DNA of 64,000 nt, taken from assembly GCA_017303635.1 (NCBI GenBank), contig JAFLCG010000005.1:248001-312000 (forward strand). The letters are read 5' to 3'. A model generated the notes under the pieces. The model made no database searches and was not told where the DNA came from. It saw only the letters and a program-made list of their open reading frames with translations. Source of the DNA: Anaerolineae bacterium (lineage in GTDB: Bacteria > Chloroflexota > Anaerolineae > Aggregatilineales > Phototrophicaceae). This document shows, piece after piece, positions 53,829 to 62,259 of the stretch (its first letter is position 1; each line of letters starts with the position of its first letter). The translations under genes and the position numbers were made by a program.

Positions 53829-53843
53829 GTTGGGTATTCCTGC

Positions 53844-54887
53844 TCATGGCGAACCTACAACCGTTGGCACGGCTTCGATCGGCATTTCTTCGGCGGTTGG
53901 CTCAATACCATCCACCTGGAAACCTTCCGGCAAGCCGAGGCTGCCTGGCAAAATTTCTTCTGATCCCGGCGCACTCTCACTGCCATCAGGGAAGAGTCCA
54001 CTATCATCTCCGGGCAGTACCAGTTCATCAGGTAGGGTTGCCTCAGGCGCTTTGACTTGCCCGGTCAGAACCGGCGCAACAATCACAATGGCAGCCCAGG
54101 CAATCACGACGAGGGCAATCGCCCAATGTTTGCCGCGCAGCGTATTGCGCCCACCTACATAGATCAGAACCAGCGACCAGATCCAGAAAACAGTCGCGTT
54201 GGAAGCCAGAGAGAAAAGCAGATTACGGACAAATTCTGACTGGGTATTGTACCAATCCCACCGATCCAGCAAGCCGGATAAACCTGCCCCGCCCGGTTGG
54301 CCACCTGCTGCGAAAAAGACCAGTTGAAGGGCCGCCATCAATGCCAATGGCAGGGTCGACCAAATGGCAACCTGAAGGTTGAGGCCCAGGCGCGGTGCAC
54401 GACCATTAAACAAGGTGATTTCGGACAGAAGAATACTGAGGACAAACCAGCCCAGGATAATCCCAGCCGAAGTGATCAATGCCGTTGTCCAGGTGCCGGT
54501 CACATCTCCAGCATCAGCTGTCGGTGTCAGGGGAGCACCGCCAGTACCGCCGAAGGGGTCACCGCCTAATGGAATACCACCGCCGCCAAAAGGATCGCCC
54601 CCAAAGCCAGCACCGCTATCAATAGGCGTTTCAAAGCCACCACTAAGATCCGTGCTGCTTCCATTCCGCAGACTTTCCTGACGGACAGCACTGAAGCTCA
54701 CTAGCGCCAAAATCAGAATGGCAGCCCAAAGCCAGGTACGCGTATCTGAAAGCGGCGGCATAGTGCGGTAAAACTGAGCTGGTTGGAGCAGACCGGCCCA
54801 CACTTGCCCGACCACACCACGCGGTCGACTGCGTTGGGCCAGGGCAGCATAGTCCCGACGAACCGGCTGAATCTGATTTTCAGGCAT
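53844..54887 (-). CDS. Yip1-domain membrane protein with Gly-rich insert
   Basis: The 347-residue protein has about five hydrophobic helices and the opening VWAGLLQPAQFYRTMP of Yip1-type bacterial proteins. Between the first and second helices lies a Gly/Pro/Asp-rich insert, with repeats like GGDPFGG, that should be outside. An acidic Pro-rich C-terminal tail follows the last helix. Yip1-like proteins occur beside ABC transporters, but their role is not known. It is the first gene of the operon and lies behind the structured leader. Confidence 0.75.
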   Translation of the reverse strand: MPENQIQPVRRDYAALAQRSRPRGVVGQVWAGLLQPAQFYRTMPPLSDTRTWLWAAILILALVSFSAVRQESLRNGSSTDLSGGFETPIDSGAGFGGDPFGGGGIPLGGDPFGGTGGAPLTPTADAGDVTGTWTTALITSAGIILGWFVLSILLSEITLFNGRAPRLGLNLQVAIWSTLPLALMAALQLVFFAAGGQPGGAGLSGLLDRWDWYNTQSEFVRNLLFSLASNATVFWIWSLVLIYVGGRNTLRGKHWAIALVVIAWAAIVIVAPVLTGQVKAPEATLPDELVLPGDDSGLFPDGSESAPGSEEILPGSLGLPEGFQVDGIEPTAEEMPIEAVPTVVGSP

Positions 54888-54910
54888 GATGATCCCGATA
54901 TTTTAAGGTA

Positions 54911-55028
54911 TCCACAGAGTCCCTGTGGGCGATACGCGCACTCCCTTGCGCCGGTTGCGACAAGACACAACCGTTGCAGAAGTCAGGTTCAAGACGTTAG
55001 CCAACCCACCTGAGTTCCACACAGGGAT
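54911..55028 (-). ncRNA. Structured leader RNA candidate before the Yip1-ABC operon
   Basis: Read on the minus strand the leader can form four elements. They are TCAGGT/ACCTGA (55010-54980 region), CGGTTGTG/CGCAACCG (8 bp with one G-U; about 54974-54951), GCGC/GCGC (about 54952-54935) and CCACAG/CTGTGG (54928-54912). The last arm can instead pair with TCCCTGTG (55027-55020) to close the whole domain. The predicted start near 55022 would remove part of that outer arm, which weakens the switch model. No known riboswitch consensus was recognised. Confidence 0.4.
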
Positions 55029-55058
55029 ATTATGAGGAACGGCTAAGGCAGTTGTCAA
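55029..55058 (-). promoter_or_regulatory. Promoter of the Yip1-ABC operon
   Basis: On the minus strand a perfect TTGACA (55058-55053) is 18 bp from CATAAT (55034-55029). Transcription would start near 55022, giving a leader of about 135 nt. Confidence 0.75.
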
Positions 55059-55215
55059 CGCACTTAACCACCGTTTCACCCCCAACTACCAGGCGTTTTG
55101 GGCAGTTCATCCAGCAAACTGCTGACCCGATTGAAGCATAGACCCTCTCAACCTGCATCCTCCTATCGTCGGAAATGCAGTCCGCCAGGCGTTGGACCCC
55201 GGGGCAATAGCACTT

Positions 55216-55282
55216 CAAATTTGAATCATTTCATAGGAATTCAAATTGGGTACGGGGAAACGTTACAAATTTGACAAATTTG
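55216..55282. promoter_or_regulatory. Cluster of CAAATTTG boxes upstream of acs
   Basis: The palindromic octamer CAAATTTG occurs at 55216, 55266 and 55275, with CAAATTGG at 55242. Spacings between starts are 26, 24 and 9 bp. They lie 140-205 bp before the acs -35. A repeated operator is likely; the protein is unknown. Confidence 0.45.
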
Positions 55283-55419
55283 ATTCCTCAGATTCGTCGC
55301 ATTTAGTACCCTTTTAGCTCGATGACAGCCTAGACCGCGATGATGCCACGGACGAGTGTACACCTATCAAGGGTTGCATTCCAAAACATTTGTTCCATTT
55401 TTGTTCCGATTCCAGTCGG

Positions 55420-55448
55420 TTGGCAGCGGACGGCTTCCTGCCTATAAT
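55420..55448 (+). promoter_or_regulatory. Promoter of acs
   Basis: TTGGCA (55420-55425) and a perfect TATAAT (55443-55448) are separated by 17 bp. Upstream, AAACATTTGTTCC (55384-55396) and a second TTGTTCCG (55401-55408) partly resemble the gal palindromes. Confidence 0.8.
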
Positions 55449-55479
55449 CGGGCAACTTTTCAAAAGGAGAATAGTATTC

Positions 55480-57393
55480 ATGACACCGACCGAAGACTCT
55501 TTTGCGCCCTCGACCGCCGAATGGTATTACCCTTCGGAGGACATCAGCCGACAAGCGTATGTCACCGATTACGATGCGCTATACAAGGAATCCATGGAGG
55601 ACATCGAAGGATTCTGGGCGCGGCAAGCAGAATCCCTGGAATGGTATCAACGCTGGGATAAAGTCCTCGACCGCAGTGAGGCTCCTTTCTTCAAGTGGTT
55701 TGTGGGCGGCAAGACCAATATCGTCCTGAACGCGCTCGACCGACACGTGAAAACCTGGCGGCGCAACAAGATGGCGCTCATCTGGGAAGGCGAACCGGGC
55801 GATAAACAGACCTTCTCATACTGGCGCTTGTGGCAGGAAGTCAATAAGTTCGGCAATGTCCTCCGGGGCATGGGCGTCAAAAAAGGCGACCGCGTGACCA
55901 TCTACATGGGCCGCACGCCAGAACTCATCATCGCTATGCTGGCCTGTGCCAAGATCGGGGCCGTTCACAGCGTCATCTATGGTGGTTTTTCGGAAAACGC
56001 GATTGCGGATCGCATCGAGGATGCTCAAAGCCGCGTCATGGTCACCTCAGATGGGGCATGGCTGCGCGGCAACATCGTTGAGTTGAAGAAGATTGCAGAT
56101 GAAGCGGTCAAGCGGTCGCCCATCGTTGAAACAGTAATCGTGGTCAAGCGTACCGGGCAACCAGTCAATATGCAGCACGGGCGCGACTACTGGTATCACG
56201 ACCTAATGGCACTGCCAATTGCCAGCCCGAAGTGTGAAACAGAAGTGATGGATGCGGAAGATCCGCTCTTCATCCTGTACACCAGCGGCACCACCGGCAA
56301 ACCCAAAGGCATCCTGCACACCCACGGAGGCTACCAGGTCTATACCTCGACCACCCTCAAATATGTCTTTGACATCCGGGACGAAGACCGTTACTGGTGT
56401 GCGGCGGACCCCGGTTGGATCACCGGACACAGTTACATCGTCTACGCGCCGCTGATCCTGGGCGCGACTGGCTTTATGTATGAGGGCGCGCCGACTCAAC
56501 CCTACCCCAACCGCTGGTGGAAGATGGTTGAGGAATATGGCATCACGATCCTTTATACAGCACCCACCGCTATCCGGGGCCTCATGCGCTTCGGCGATGC
56601 ATGGCCGAACCGGCATGATCTGAGCAGCCTGCGCCTGCTGGGTTCGGTAGGCGAGCCCATTAACCCGGAAGCCTGGCGCTGGTATCACAAGGTCATCGGG
56701 AAGGAACGCAGCCCGATCATGGATACCTGGTGGCAGACAGAAACCGGCGGCTTCATGATTACGCCCATGCCCTCGGTCGGTCTCAAACCGGGCAGCGCTA
56801 CCCGGCCCTTCCCCGGCATCGACGCCGACGTGGTAGATGAAGAAGGCAATTCCTGCCCGCCGGGTGTGGAAGGCAAGCTGGTTATCAAGCAGCCCTGGCC
56901 CTCAATGCTGCGGACGATCTACCGTGACCCGGAACGCTTCAAGCAGCAGTACTGGAGCACCTACGCCCAACAGGGTTGGTATCTGGCGGGGGATGCCGCC
57001 CGTAAAGACAAAGACGGCTACTTCTGGATCATTGGTCGAATGGATGAAGTCATCAAAGTCAGCGGTTACAGGCTCGGCACTGCCGAAATTGAATCCGGCC
57101 TGGTCAGCCACCCAGCCGTTGCGGAAGCGGCCGTCATTGGTGTCCCAGATGAAGTGCGCGGTAATGTCGTCTATGCCTACTGCATCCTCAAAGCCGGTGT
57201 ACAGGGCAGCGAAGAACTGGTCGACAAACTCAAGGAACATGTACGCCACGAAATCGGCCCCATTGCTGTGCCCACCAAGCTGGAAATCGTCGCCAGCCTG
57301 CCCAAAACCAAGAGCGGAAAAATCATGCGGCGAGTCCTCAAAGCCCGTGCAATGGGACTGCCGGAAGGCGACACATCCACCCTGGAAGAATAA
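55480..57393 (+). CDS. acs: Acetyl-CoA synthetase (acetate-CoA ligase)
   Basis: The 637-residue AMP-forming enzyme has the P-loop-like LYTSGTTGKPKGILHTHGG, DPGWITGHSYIVYAPL, the segment DTWWQTETGGFM, GDAARKDKDGYFWIIGR and KVSGYRLGTAEIE. The C-terminal KTKSGKIMRRVLKA carries the acetylation-target Lys. It activates acetate to acetyl-CoA. Length is standard for Acs. The ATG at 55480 has AGGAG 10 bp before and lies about 25 nt after the inferred start of transcription. Confidence 0.95.
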   Translation: MTPTEDSFAPSTAEWYYPSEDISRQAYVTDYDALYKESMEDIEGFWARQAESLEWYQRWDKVLDRSEAPFFKWFVGGKTNIVLNALDRHVKTWRRNKMALIWEGEPGDKQTFSYWRLWQEVNKFGNVLRGMGVKKGDRVTIYMGRTPELIIAMLACAKIGAVHSVIYGGFSENAIADRIEDAQSRVMVTSDGAWLRGNIVELKKIADEAVKRSPIVETVIVVKRTGQPVNMQHGRDYWYHDLMALPIASPKCETEVMDAEDPLFILYTSGTTGKPKGILHTHGGYQVYTSTTLKYVFDIRDEDRYWCAADPGWITGHSYIVYAPLILGATGFMYEGAPTQPYPNRWWKMVEEYGITILYTAPTAIRGLMRFGDAWPNRHDLSSLRLLGSVGEPINPEAWRWYHKVIGKERSPIMDTWWQTETGGFMITPMPSVGLKPGSATRPFPGIDADVVDEEGNSCPPGVEGKLVIKQPWPSMLRTIYRDPERFKQQYWSTYAQQGWYLAGDAARKDKDGYFWIIGRMDEVIKVSGYRLGTAEIESGLVSHPAVAEAAVIGVPDEVRGNVVYAYCILKAGVQGSEELVDKLKEHVRHEIGPIAVPTKLEIVASLPKTKSGKIMRRVLKARAMGLPEGDTSTLEE

Positions 57394-57415
57394 GCCTTAC
57401 TCCCTGCTCGTTTCA

Positions 57416-57450
57416 GTCGTAGGGGCGACCGGGTCGGTCGCCCCTACGAC
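57416..57450. repeat. Perfect GTAGGGGCGACC palindromic repeat
   Basis: GTCGTAGGGGCGACC and GGTCGCCCCTACGAC are exact 15-bp arms around GGGTC. It lies 23 bp after the acs stop and could act as a transcript 3' end. A decayed copy is at 30054-30086. Confidence 0.8.
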
Positions 57451-57485
57451 GTAGGATTCTATATGGTCATGATGAGGAACCTACC

Positions 57486-57719
57486 ATGAGTAATCACCTG
57501 CGGAAGTGGCTGATCTTTTCTCCCGTTGGATTAGCGCTGATCGGGCTCGGCCTGAGCATCGTGGGGGATGCGGCGACCCGCAAGGCCAAAGGTCAGCGTT
57601 TCCGCGAGTGGTTCCCGCAGGGCACGCTCGGCCTCATCGTCCTCAACAGCGGTATCGCCCTCTTCGGCGAAGCAGTCAAACACAGCACGCTGCGCGAAAG
57701 CCGACGCCAGACGGACTAA
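57486..57719 (+). CDS. Small two-helix membrane protein
   Basis: The 77-residue protein has two hydrophobic segments (LIFSPVGLALIGLGLSIVG and TLGLIVLNSGIALFGEAV) separated by a basic loop. GAGG lies 8 bp before the ATG. No domain is recognised. It is preceded by the palindrome at 57416 and followed by a CCCCC/GGGGG hairpin at 57738-57756. Confidence 0.7.
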   Translation: MSNHLRKWLIFSPVGLALIGLGLSIVGDAATRKAKGQRFREWFPQGTLGLIVLNSGIALFGEAVKHSTLRESRRQTD

Positions 57720-57737
57720 AGTACTAAACCGGTGCAA

Positions 57738-57756
57738 TCCCCCTGAAAATGGGGGA
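57738..57756. terminator. Weak hairpin after the small membrane gene
   Basis: TCCCCC and GGGGGA pair around TGAAAAT. CAGTTTGT follows on the plus strand, a poor T-run. Confidence 0.4.
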
Positions 57757-57827
57757 CAGTTTGTAGACGAATGGCCTTACAGTGCATTCATTCGTTTGTA
57801 ATGGGCAGTATCCCGGAGCGTACCAAA

Positions 57828-58493
57828 ATGTTTCTGGAATCCGAGGAATACGTAACCGCACCCGACATCACACACGATTGGATAGACCGTCTGAAGGCTC
57901 TCGAATCGGTTGCGTGGGATGATGCCATCACATTCTGTGGTGATGATTTACGGCGGGATATTCGTTCATCGCTCAATAAACGCGGGTTACCGACTGAGCT
58001 GGTCGACGATATTGAACAGGAAACCTGGGCCGTTGTCGTTGAAAAAATCCATTGTTTTGAGTACAGCACCATCGATAAATTCCAGCATTGGCTGCGCGTC
58101 ATCGCCCTCAATCGGGTACGGATGTTCAAGCGCCGCAGCCACGGCACCTGGCTTTCCTATGATGAACTGGAAGATGGTGATTTTGACGGAAATGCCTTGT
58201 TGGACTTCATCCTCTTCAAGCATGACCTCGGTCACGAAGACCCGGCTGCTGAATTTGACCGCAAAGAATTATTGGCTGCCCTTGAACAAGCGCTCCGGGT
58301 GCTCAAACCACGCGATGCCGAGATCCTGATCCGCCGAGTTGTTTTTGACGAGGCGCCTCGTGATTTGGCTCAGGTTTACGGACTGGCCCCGCGTTCGGTT
58401 TCGATGGTGCTGCTGCGGGCCAAAGAACTGCTGGAACAGTATTTGAACCGGCATCTGAACGTCGATATTCTATCTACTTCCGGTGAGTACTAG
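57828..58493 (+). CDS. ECF-like RNA polymerase sigma factor
   Basis: The 221-residue protein has a sigma-2 region with VDDIEQETWAVVVEKI and FQHWLRVIALNRVRMFKRR. A sigma-4 region contains LKPRDAEILIRRVVFDEAPRDLAQVYGLAPRSVSMVLLRAKELLEQ. It should direct RNA polymerase to a special promoter set. The linker (about 110-150) is longer and more acidic than usual. The ATG at 57828 with GGAG 9 bp before is preferred to 57801. The next gene begins 15 bp after its stop. No membrane anti-sigma factor is seen. Confidence 0.85.
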   Translation: MFLESEEYVTAPDITHDWIDRLKALESVAWDDAITFCGDDLRRDIRSSLNKRGLPTELVDDIEQETWAVVVEKIHCFEYSTIDKFQHWLRVIALNRVRMFKRRSHGTWLSYDELEDGDFDGNALLDFILFKHDLGHEDPAAEFDRKELLAALEQALRVLKPRDAEILIRRVVFDEAPRDLAQVYGLAPRSVSMVLLRAKELLEQYLNRHLNVDILSTSGEY

Positions 58494-58508
58494 TGCGGAG
58501 AAACTATC

Positions 58509-58883
58509 ATGGCGGATGCATTTGGATCGCTGCGCGCCTTCGTCGAAGCCAAGTTGAGTCAGCAAAAAGGCAAGCCTCCCGCGCCTCATCATCATCATGC
58601 CAAGCTGCTGGGTGACTTCATTGAAGCCAGCCTACAAAATCAACGCATTTCCCTGCCGGAATTCGCCAGACGGTTACAAATTGAACTGGATGTGGCTGAA
58701 GCGATTGTGAAGGGTCAAGTACCCGAGAGTGAACTGGACAATGCGCTCATCGTAGATATAGCTGCCGCCCTTGGGCATCCAGTGAATACCGTCCGACTCC
58801 TGCTAGGACGGGAGATCACCCCGACGGTGGAAGCCAGCATGGGATCAGGCAGAGGCCGCCTCCCCCGGTCTCACCGCGCCTGA
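58509..58883 (+). CDS. Helix-turn-helix protein, partner of the sigma factor
   Basis: The 124-residue protein has a His-rich stretch (PHHHH) near residue 29 and a Xre-like helix-turn-helix (LPEFARRLQIELDVAEAIVKG, then DIAAALGHPVNTVRLLLG). It has no membrane segment. It is 15 bp downstream of the sigma gene and could be a regulator or an atypical anti-sigma factor, with the His cluster suggesting metal sensing; this is inference. The C-terminus is basic. Confidence 0.7.
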   Translation: MADAFGSLRAFVEAKLSQQKGKPPAPHHHHAKLLGDFIEASLQNQRISLPEFARRLQIELDVAEAIVKGQVPESELDNALIVDIAAALGHPVNTVRLLLGREITPTVEASMGSGRGRLPRSHRA

Positions 58884-59114
58884 CAGCCACATCCAGCTTC
58901 CAGCGCGGGTTGGTGGCTGGATTAGCACAAAACATTCCGCGCCAATCCTCGTTTTTGAGCGACGTTGGATCCCCCCGGCTTTCTGTGCAAATTTCTTAAC
59001 ATTTCTTCAAAAAACAACCATACAAAACTGGGGGTTTTGCCGTACACTATTTGTTGTATGCTGTGAAACGTTGTACTTCACCCGACCTTCTCTACAGGAG
59101 ACCCGAAAAACAGA

Positions 59115-60263
59115 ATGAACACTGTCCTGATGGACATCACCCTGCGTGATGAAAACCTTGTCACGCCTAGCCTCGTCATGGATTTCGCCAACATTCATCG
59201 TACCTATGATCGCTTTGAAGCCGCTTTCCCGGAAGGAAAGTTGTTCTACGCGGTTAAAGCCAATGCCAACTTTGAGATCGTAAAACTCGTCGTTGACCGT
59301 AAAGGTGGTTTAGAAATCGCCTCGTTGGCCGAGTTGGAGAAGTCGCTGGACGCGGGTGCCATCGGCGAACAGATCATTTGTAGTAATCCAATCAAGAATC
59401 CGGCCTTCCTGAAGGCCATGCATCGTAATCACGTCTACGCGATGGTGGTGGATTCGACCTTTGAAGTCGAGAAGGTCGCCCAGTATGCGCCGGGCAGCAA
59501 GGTCTATGTGCGCTTGGCCGTAGATAACAAGGGCAGTGTCCTGCCTCTGGCGGGCAAGTTTGGTGTCAGCGGTGAAGAAGCGCTCGCCATTTTTGATCTG
59601 GCGAAGGAACGGGGTCTGCAACCGATTGGCCTATCGTTCCACGTCGGTTCGCAATGCCTGTCGGTCAATAACTGGGTGAACGCCATCAAGGCCTGTGGTG
59701 AGGTCTGGCGCGAAGCGAAAGCGCGCGGTCATCACATGTACTTCCTGGATATTGGCGGTGGTTTCCCGGCGGGTCACTACCATGACGGCACCATCCCGAC
59801 CATCGAAGAAATCGGTTCGTCGGTGATGCGCGCGGTGGAGCACTTCATCCCCACTACCCCGGACTTGATGCTGATCCTTGAACCCGGTCGCGGACTGGTT
59901 GGCGAATCGGGGCGGCTGGCAGTGTCGGTCGTTGGCAAGGCCACACGGGGGGAATCGACCTGGTTGTATCTGGACGCGGGTGTATTCAACGGGCTGATGG
60001 AAACCTTCGAAGGCTTCCCACCGGTTGTTTACCTGATGGCCGATGATGCTGCTGAACGGCCGCTCATGCGCTATACGCTGGCGGGGCCAAGCTGTGATAG
60101 CTGTGATGTGATCGCCCGTGACATTGAACTGCCGGAGATTCACATCAATGACCGGCTGATCTTTATTGATGCCGGTGCCTACACCAATGAGTATGCAGTG
60201 GCCTTCAATGGCTTCCCGATCCCCAGTGTGGTCAATCTGAACGTTGAGGCAGTAGCGGCCTAA
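59115..60263 (+). CDS. Type III PLP decarboxylase, ornithine decarboxylase-like
   Basis: The 382-residue alanine-racemase-fold enzyme has the PLP Lys in LFYAVKANANFEIV, the segment GLSFHVGSQCL, FLDIGGGFPAGHYHD, EPGRGLVGES, and the partner-subunit Cys in AGPSCDSCDVIARDIELPE. This pattern is that of eukaryotic-type ornithine (or lysine/ornithine) decarboxylases that start polyamine synthesis. The other option is a carboxynorspermidine-type relative, but CDSCD favours ODC. AGGAG precedes the ATG by about 16 bp. The following hairpin ends the transcript. Confidence 0.92.
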   Translation: MNTVLMDITLRDENLVTPSLVMDFANIHRTYDRFEAAFPEGKLFYAVKANANFEIVKLVVDRKGGLEIASLAELEKSLDAGAIGEQIICSNPIKNPAFLKAMHRNHVYAMVVDSTFEVEKVAQYAPGSKVYVRLAVDNKGSVLPLAGKFGVSGEEALAIFDLAKERGLQPIGLSFHVGSQCLSVNNWVNAIKACGEVWREAKARGHHMYFLDIGGGFPAGHYHDGTIPTIEEIGSSVMRAVEHFIPTTPDLMLILEPGRGLVGESGRLAVSVVGKATRGESTWLYLDAGVFNGLMETFEGFPPVVYLMADDAAERPLMRYTLAGPSCDSCDVIARDIELPEIHINDRLIFIDAGAYTNEYAVAFNGFPIPSVVNLNVEAVAA

Positions 60264-60295
60264 GGCTCAGCAGACCAGCTTGCAGCGATCATACA

Positions 60296-60327
60296 AAACG
60301 GGCGAACCAGTTGTGGTTCGCCCGTTT
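60296..60327. terminator. Bidirectional terminator between ODC and LON-domain genes
   Basis: AAACGGGCGAACC and GGTTCGCCCGTTT form a perfect 13-bp stem with a 6-base loop, with the A- and T-runs serving both strands. Confidence 0.9.
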
Positions 60328-60335
60328 GATTCGCC

Positions 60336-60992
60336 TCAGTTGAGTGAGAACGGCCCGATCTCTTGATCGACCTGATCACGGGCCATGACCATGGCCCGCA
60401 GTAGCGCCACTTCCCGACGGTAATGAGCACGCAGATCAGTCACCAATTTGAGCGAGTCCCGGGTCTCCAACAAGTCCTGTTTTTGCCGCGTGGAGACCTG
60501 CAAGAGGAAGGAAGCCAGATTCGCCAACCGCAGCGGATCATTCGGCAGATCAGACAGGTCGAATTTGCTCTCATGGGCATCCGCCAGTACCTTCAGGTAC
60601 TCGTGCACCAGCGGACGTAGCCCTCGCCCTGCCCGTACCAGTTGGGACGGATTTTCATTCCGCAGAGGGTAGCTATCCACCATACCAATCAGGTAGGGTT
60701 CATCGTACTGGAACGATTGGATTTCAAAGCGTTCCTGGCCGATGGCGACGATATTCATCCGCCCCATGCTCAGGGATTCAACTTCCGTGATGAGCGCAGT
60801 ACAACCGACGCGGAACGGTTCCGCCTTCCCCCCTACTTCCGAGCCGCTTTCGATCAGGGTTACACCAAAGGGCTGTTCCCCCTGGTAGCAGCGACCAATC
60901 ATCAACTTATAGCGTTCTTCAAAAATATGCAGTCGCAGCGGCATTCCAGGGAACAAAACCGTATTTAGCGGAAAAAGCGGCAGCTCATACAT
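60336..60992 (-). CDS. LON substrate-binding (N-terminal) domain protein
   Basis: The 218-residue protein begins MYELPLFPLNTVLFPGMPLRLHIFEERYK, the typical start of free-standing LON N-domain proteins. It has ALITEVESLSMGRMNIVAIG and a C-terminal helical bundle. No ATPase or protease domain is present. Such proteins may recognise misfolded substrates, but the role is not established. The ATG at 60992 is preferred; a GTG at 61016 is possible. Confidence 0.9.
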   Translation of the reverse strand: MYELPLFPLNTVLFPGMPLRLHIFEERYKLMIGRCYQGEQPFGVTLIESGSEVGGKAEPFRVGCTALITEVESLSMGRMNIVAIGQERFEIQSFQYDEPYLIGMVDSYPLRNENPSQLVRAGRGLRPLVHEYLKVLADAHESKFDLSDLPNDPLRLANLASFLLQVSTRQKQDLLETRDSLKLVTDLRAHYRREVALLRAMVMARDQVDQEIGPFSLN

Positions 60993-61104
60993 AATCGCTT
61001 TGATCCATTTCCTCACGTTATACTGGTGATTCTAGCATGGTCGCCGAAGTTTCGAAGTGACCTCTTACGTGTTTCTCACCATGCCATCTCTGGAGTTGGC
61101 ACTC

Positions 61105-62259
61105 ATGCTCAATCGCCCGCCCATGATCCGCACGGATGCCAGCAACGCTTTCGCCCATCACACGATGCAGGTCCGCACCTCGGCCAATATTCGGGAAATC
61201 ATCCATCTGAATCCGGATTATCCCGCAAAAGTCAAAAACGGTCTGGAACAATTGGCTGCTGAGGTCGAAGCAGATGCGACTATTCGGATGATCGAACCCC
61301 TGACACCCGACTATGAACGCTGGCTGGCATCGTATACGCACCGTGAAGGGGATAGCTGGCATCACACAGACTGGTTATATGCCGAGCATTTTGTGTATCG
61401 GCACATTGCTGAGATCACCCGTTGGTGGGAAACCGGGCGCGATCCCTTTACGCCGAAGAAAGAAGAAGAACTCGCCAGCCCGACCCTCCGGGATTTGGTC
61501 GAACGTGCTGCGACGCTGCGAGATCGACCGTTGGGTGAGCGCCTGGACGCGCTGCTCATGCTCGACCTGTGGGGCAACCGCATGGATTTAAGCTTCGCGG
61601 CAGTGATGGCTCACGGCACTCATGTTGGAGATGACGATCTGCTGGTGGATGATAGTGTAGCGGCCTTAGCCTGCCTCCAGCATCCAGGGGCAATCCACCT
61701 GATCGCCGATAACACCGGCACCGAACTCGCGATGGATCTGCTATTGATTGAGGCACTGCTTGACCAACCCGACCGCCAGGTTATCTTACATGTCAAAATG
61801 CATCCGACTTTCGTCAGTGATGCGATTGTGCCGGACGTACATACCCTTATCGAGCGATTCAGCAGTGGGAAATTGGGCAGCAACCTGATCGCCAGTGGTC
61901 AATCACTAGTAAACGCCTTCGAATCCGGTCGACTGCGGGTGATCCCGGACTTCTTCTGGAACAGTGCCCTACCCATGTGGGACATGCCTGCGCATTTCCA
62001 CAAGACGTTCCGCGATGCCGCACTGGTCATGGTCAAGGGTGATGCCAATTACCGCCGCTTACTGGGTGATGCCCTCTGGCCGAGCATTACCTCATTCGCG
62101 GCGGTACTGGACTACTTTCCGGCTCCGCTGGTCGCCCTGCGTACGCTCAAGAGTGATCCGATAGTGGGTCTACCGAACGGCACAGCGGAAGCACTAGATA
62201 CGGTCGATGCACGCTGGCGAGTCAATGGCAAGCGCGGCATCATCCAGTTCAAGCCCTAG
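61105..62259 (+). CDS. DUF89/ARMT1-like damage-control phosphatase
   Basis: The 384-residue protein has the DUF89 metal site: LIADNTGTELAMDLLLIEALL with the D-N-x-G-x-E motif, and VMVKGDANYRRLLGD further on. These metal-dependent phosphatases remove damaged or surplus sugar phosphates. The ATG at 61105 is chosen because GGAG lies 9 bp before and family members start MLNRPP..RTD-like here. Its stop and that of the convergent SDR gene share the palindrome CTAG (62256-62259). Confidence 0.9.
   Translation: MLNRPPMIRTDASNAFAHHTMQVRTSANIREIIHLNPDYPAKVKNGLEQLAAEVEADATIRMIEPLTPDYERWLASYTHREGDSWHHTDWLYAEHFVYRHIAEITRWWETGRDPFTPKKEEELASPTLRDLVERAATLRDRPLGERLDALLMLDLWGNRMDLSFAAVMAHGTHVGDDDLLVDDSVAALACLQHPGAIHLIADNTGTELAMDLLLIEALLDQPDRQVILHVKMHPTFVSDAIVPDVHTLIERFSSGKLGSNLIASGQSLVNAFESGRLRVIPDFFWNSALPMWDMPAHFHKTFRDAALVMVKGDANYRRLLGDALWPSITSFAAVLDYFPAPLVALRTLKSDPIVGLPNGTAEALDTVDARWRVNGKRGIIQFKP

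Larger units (their letters stand above)
54888..55479. other. Intergenic control region between Yip1 operon and acs
   Basis: The 592-bp divergent gap has no credible gene. Its left part holds the Yip1 operon promoter (55029-55058) and a leader that can form several stems (54911-55028). The right part holds four CAAATT-type boxes (55216-55282) and the acs promoter (55420-55448). The stretch 55060-55210 shows nothing clear. Confidence 0.7.

Noticed and set aside
54919-55028. Class II tRNA in the Yip1 leader
   Set aside because: Although TCCCTGTG/CACAGGGA can form an acceptor-like stem, there is no TTCRANY T loop and no normal D or anticodon arm.
54911-55028. TPP riboswitch because of ACCTGA
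   Set aside because: The CTGAGA box and the downstream thi-box core are absent.
54903-55085. 60-codon minus frame in the Yip1 leader
   Set aside because: The frame has no ribosome binding site and overlaps the stems and promoter; better read as a leader RNA.
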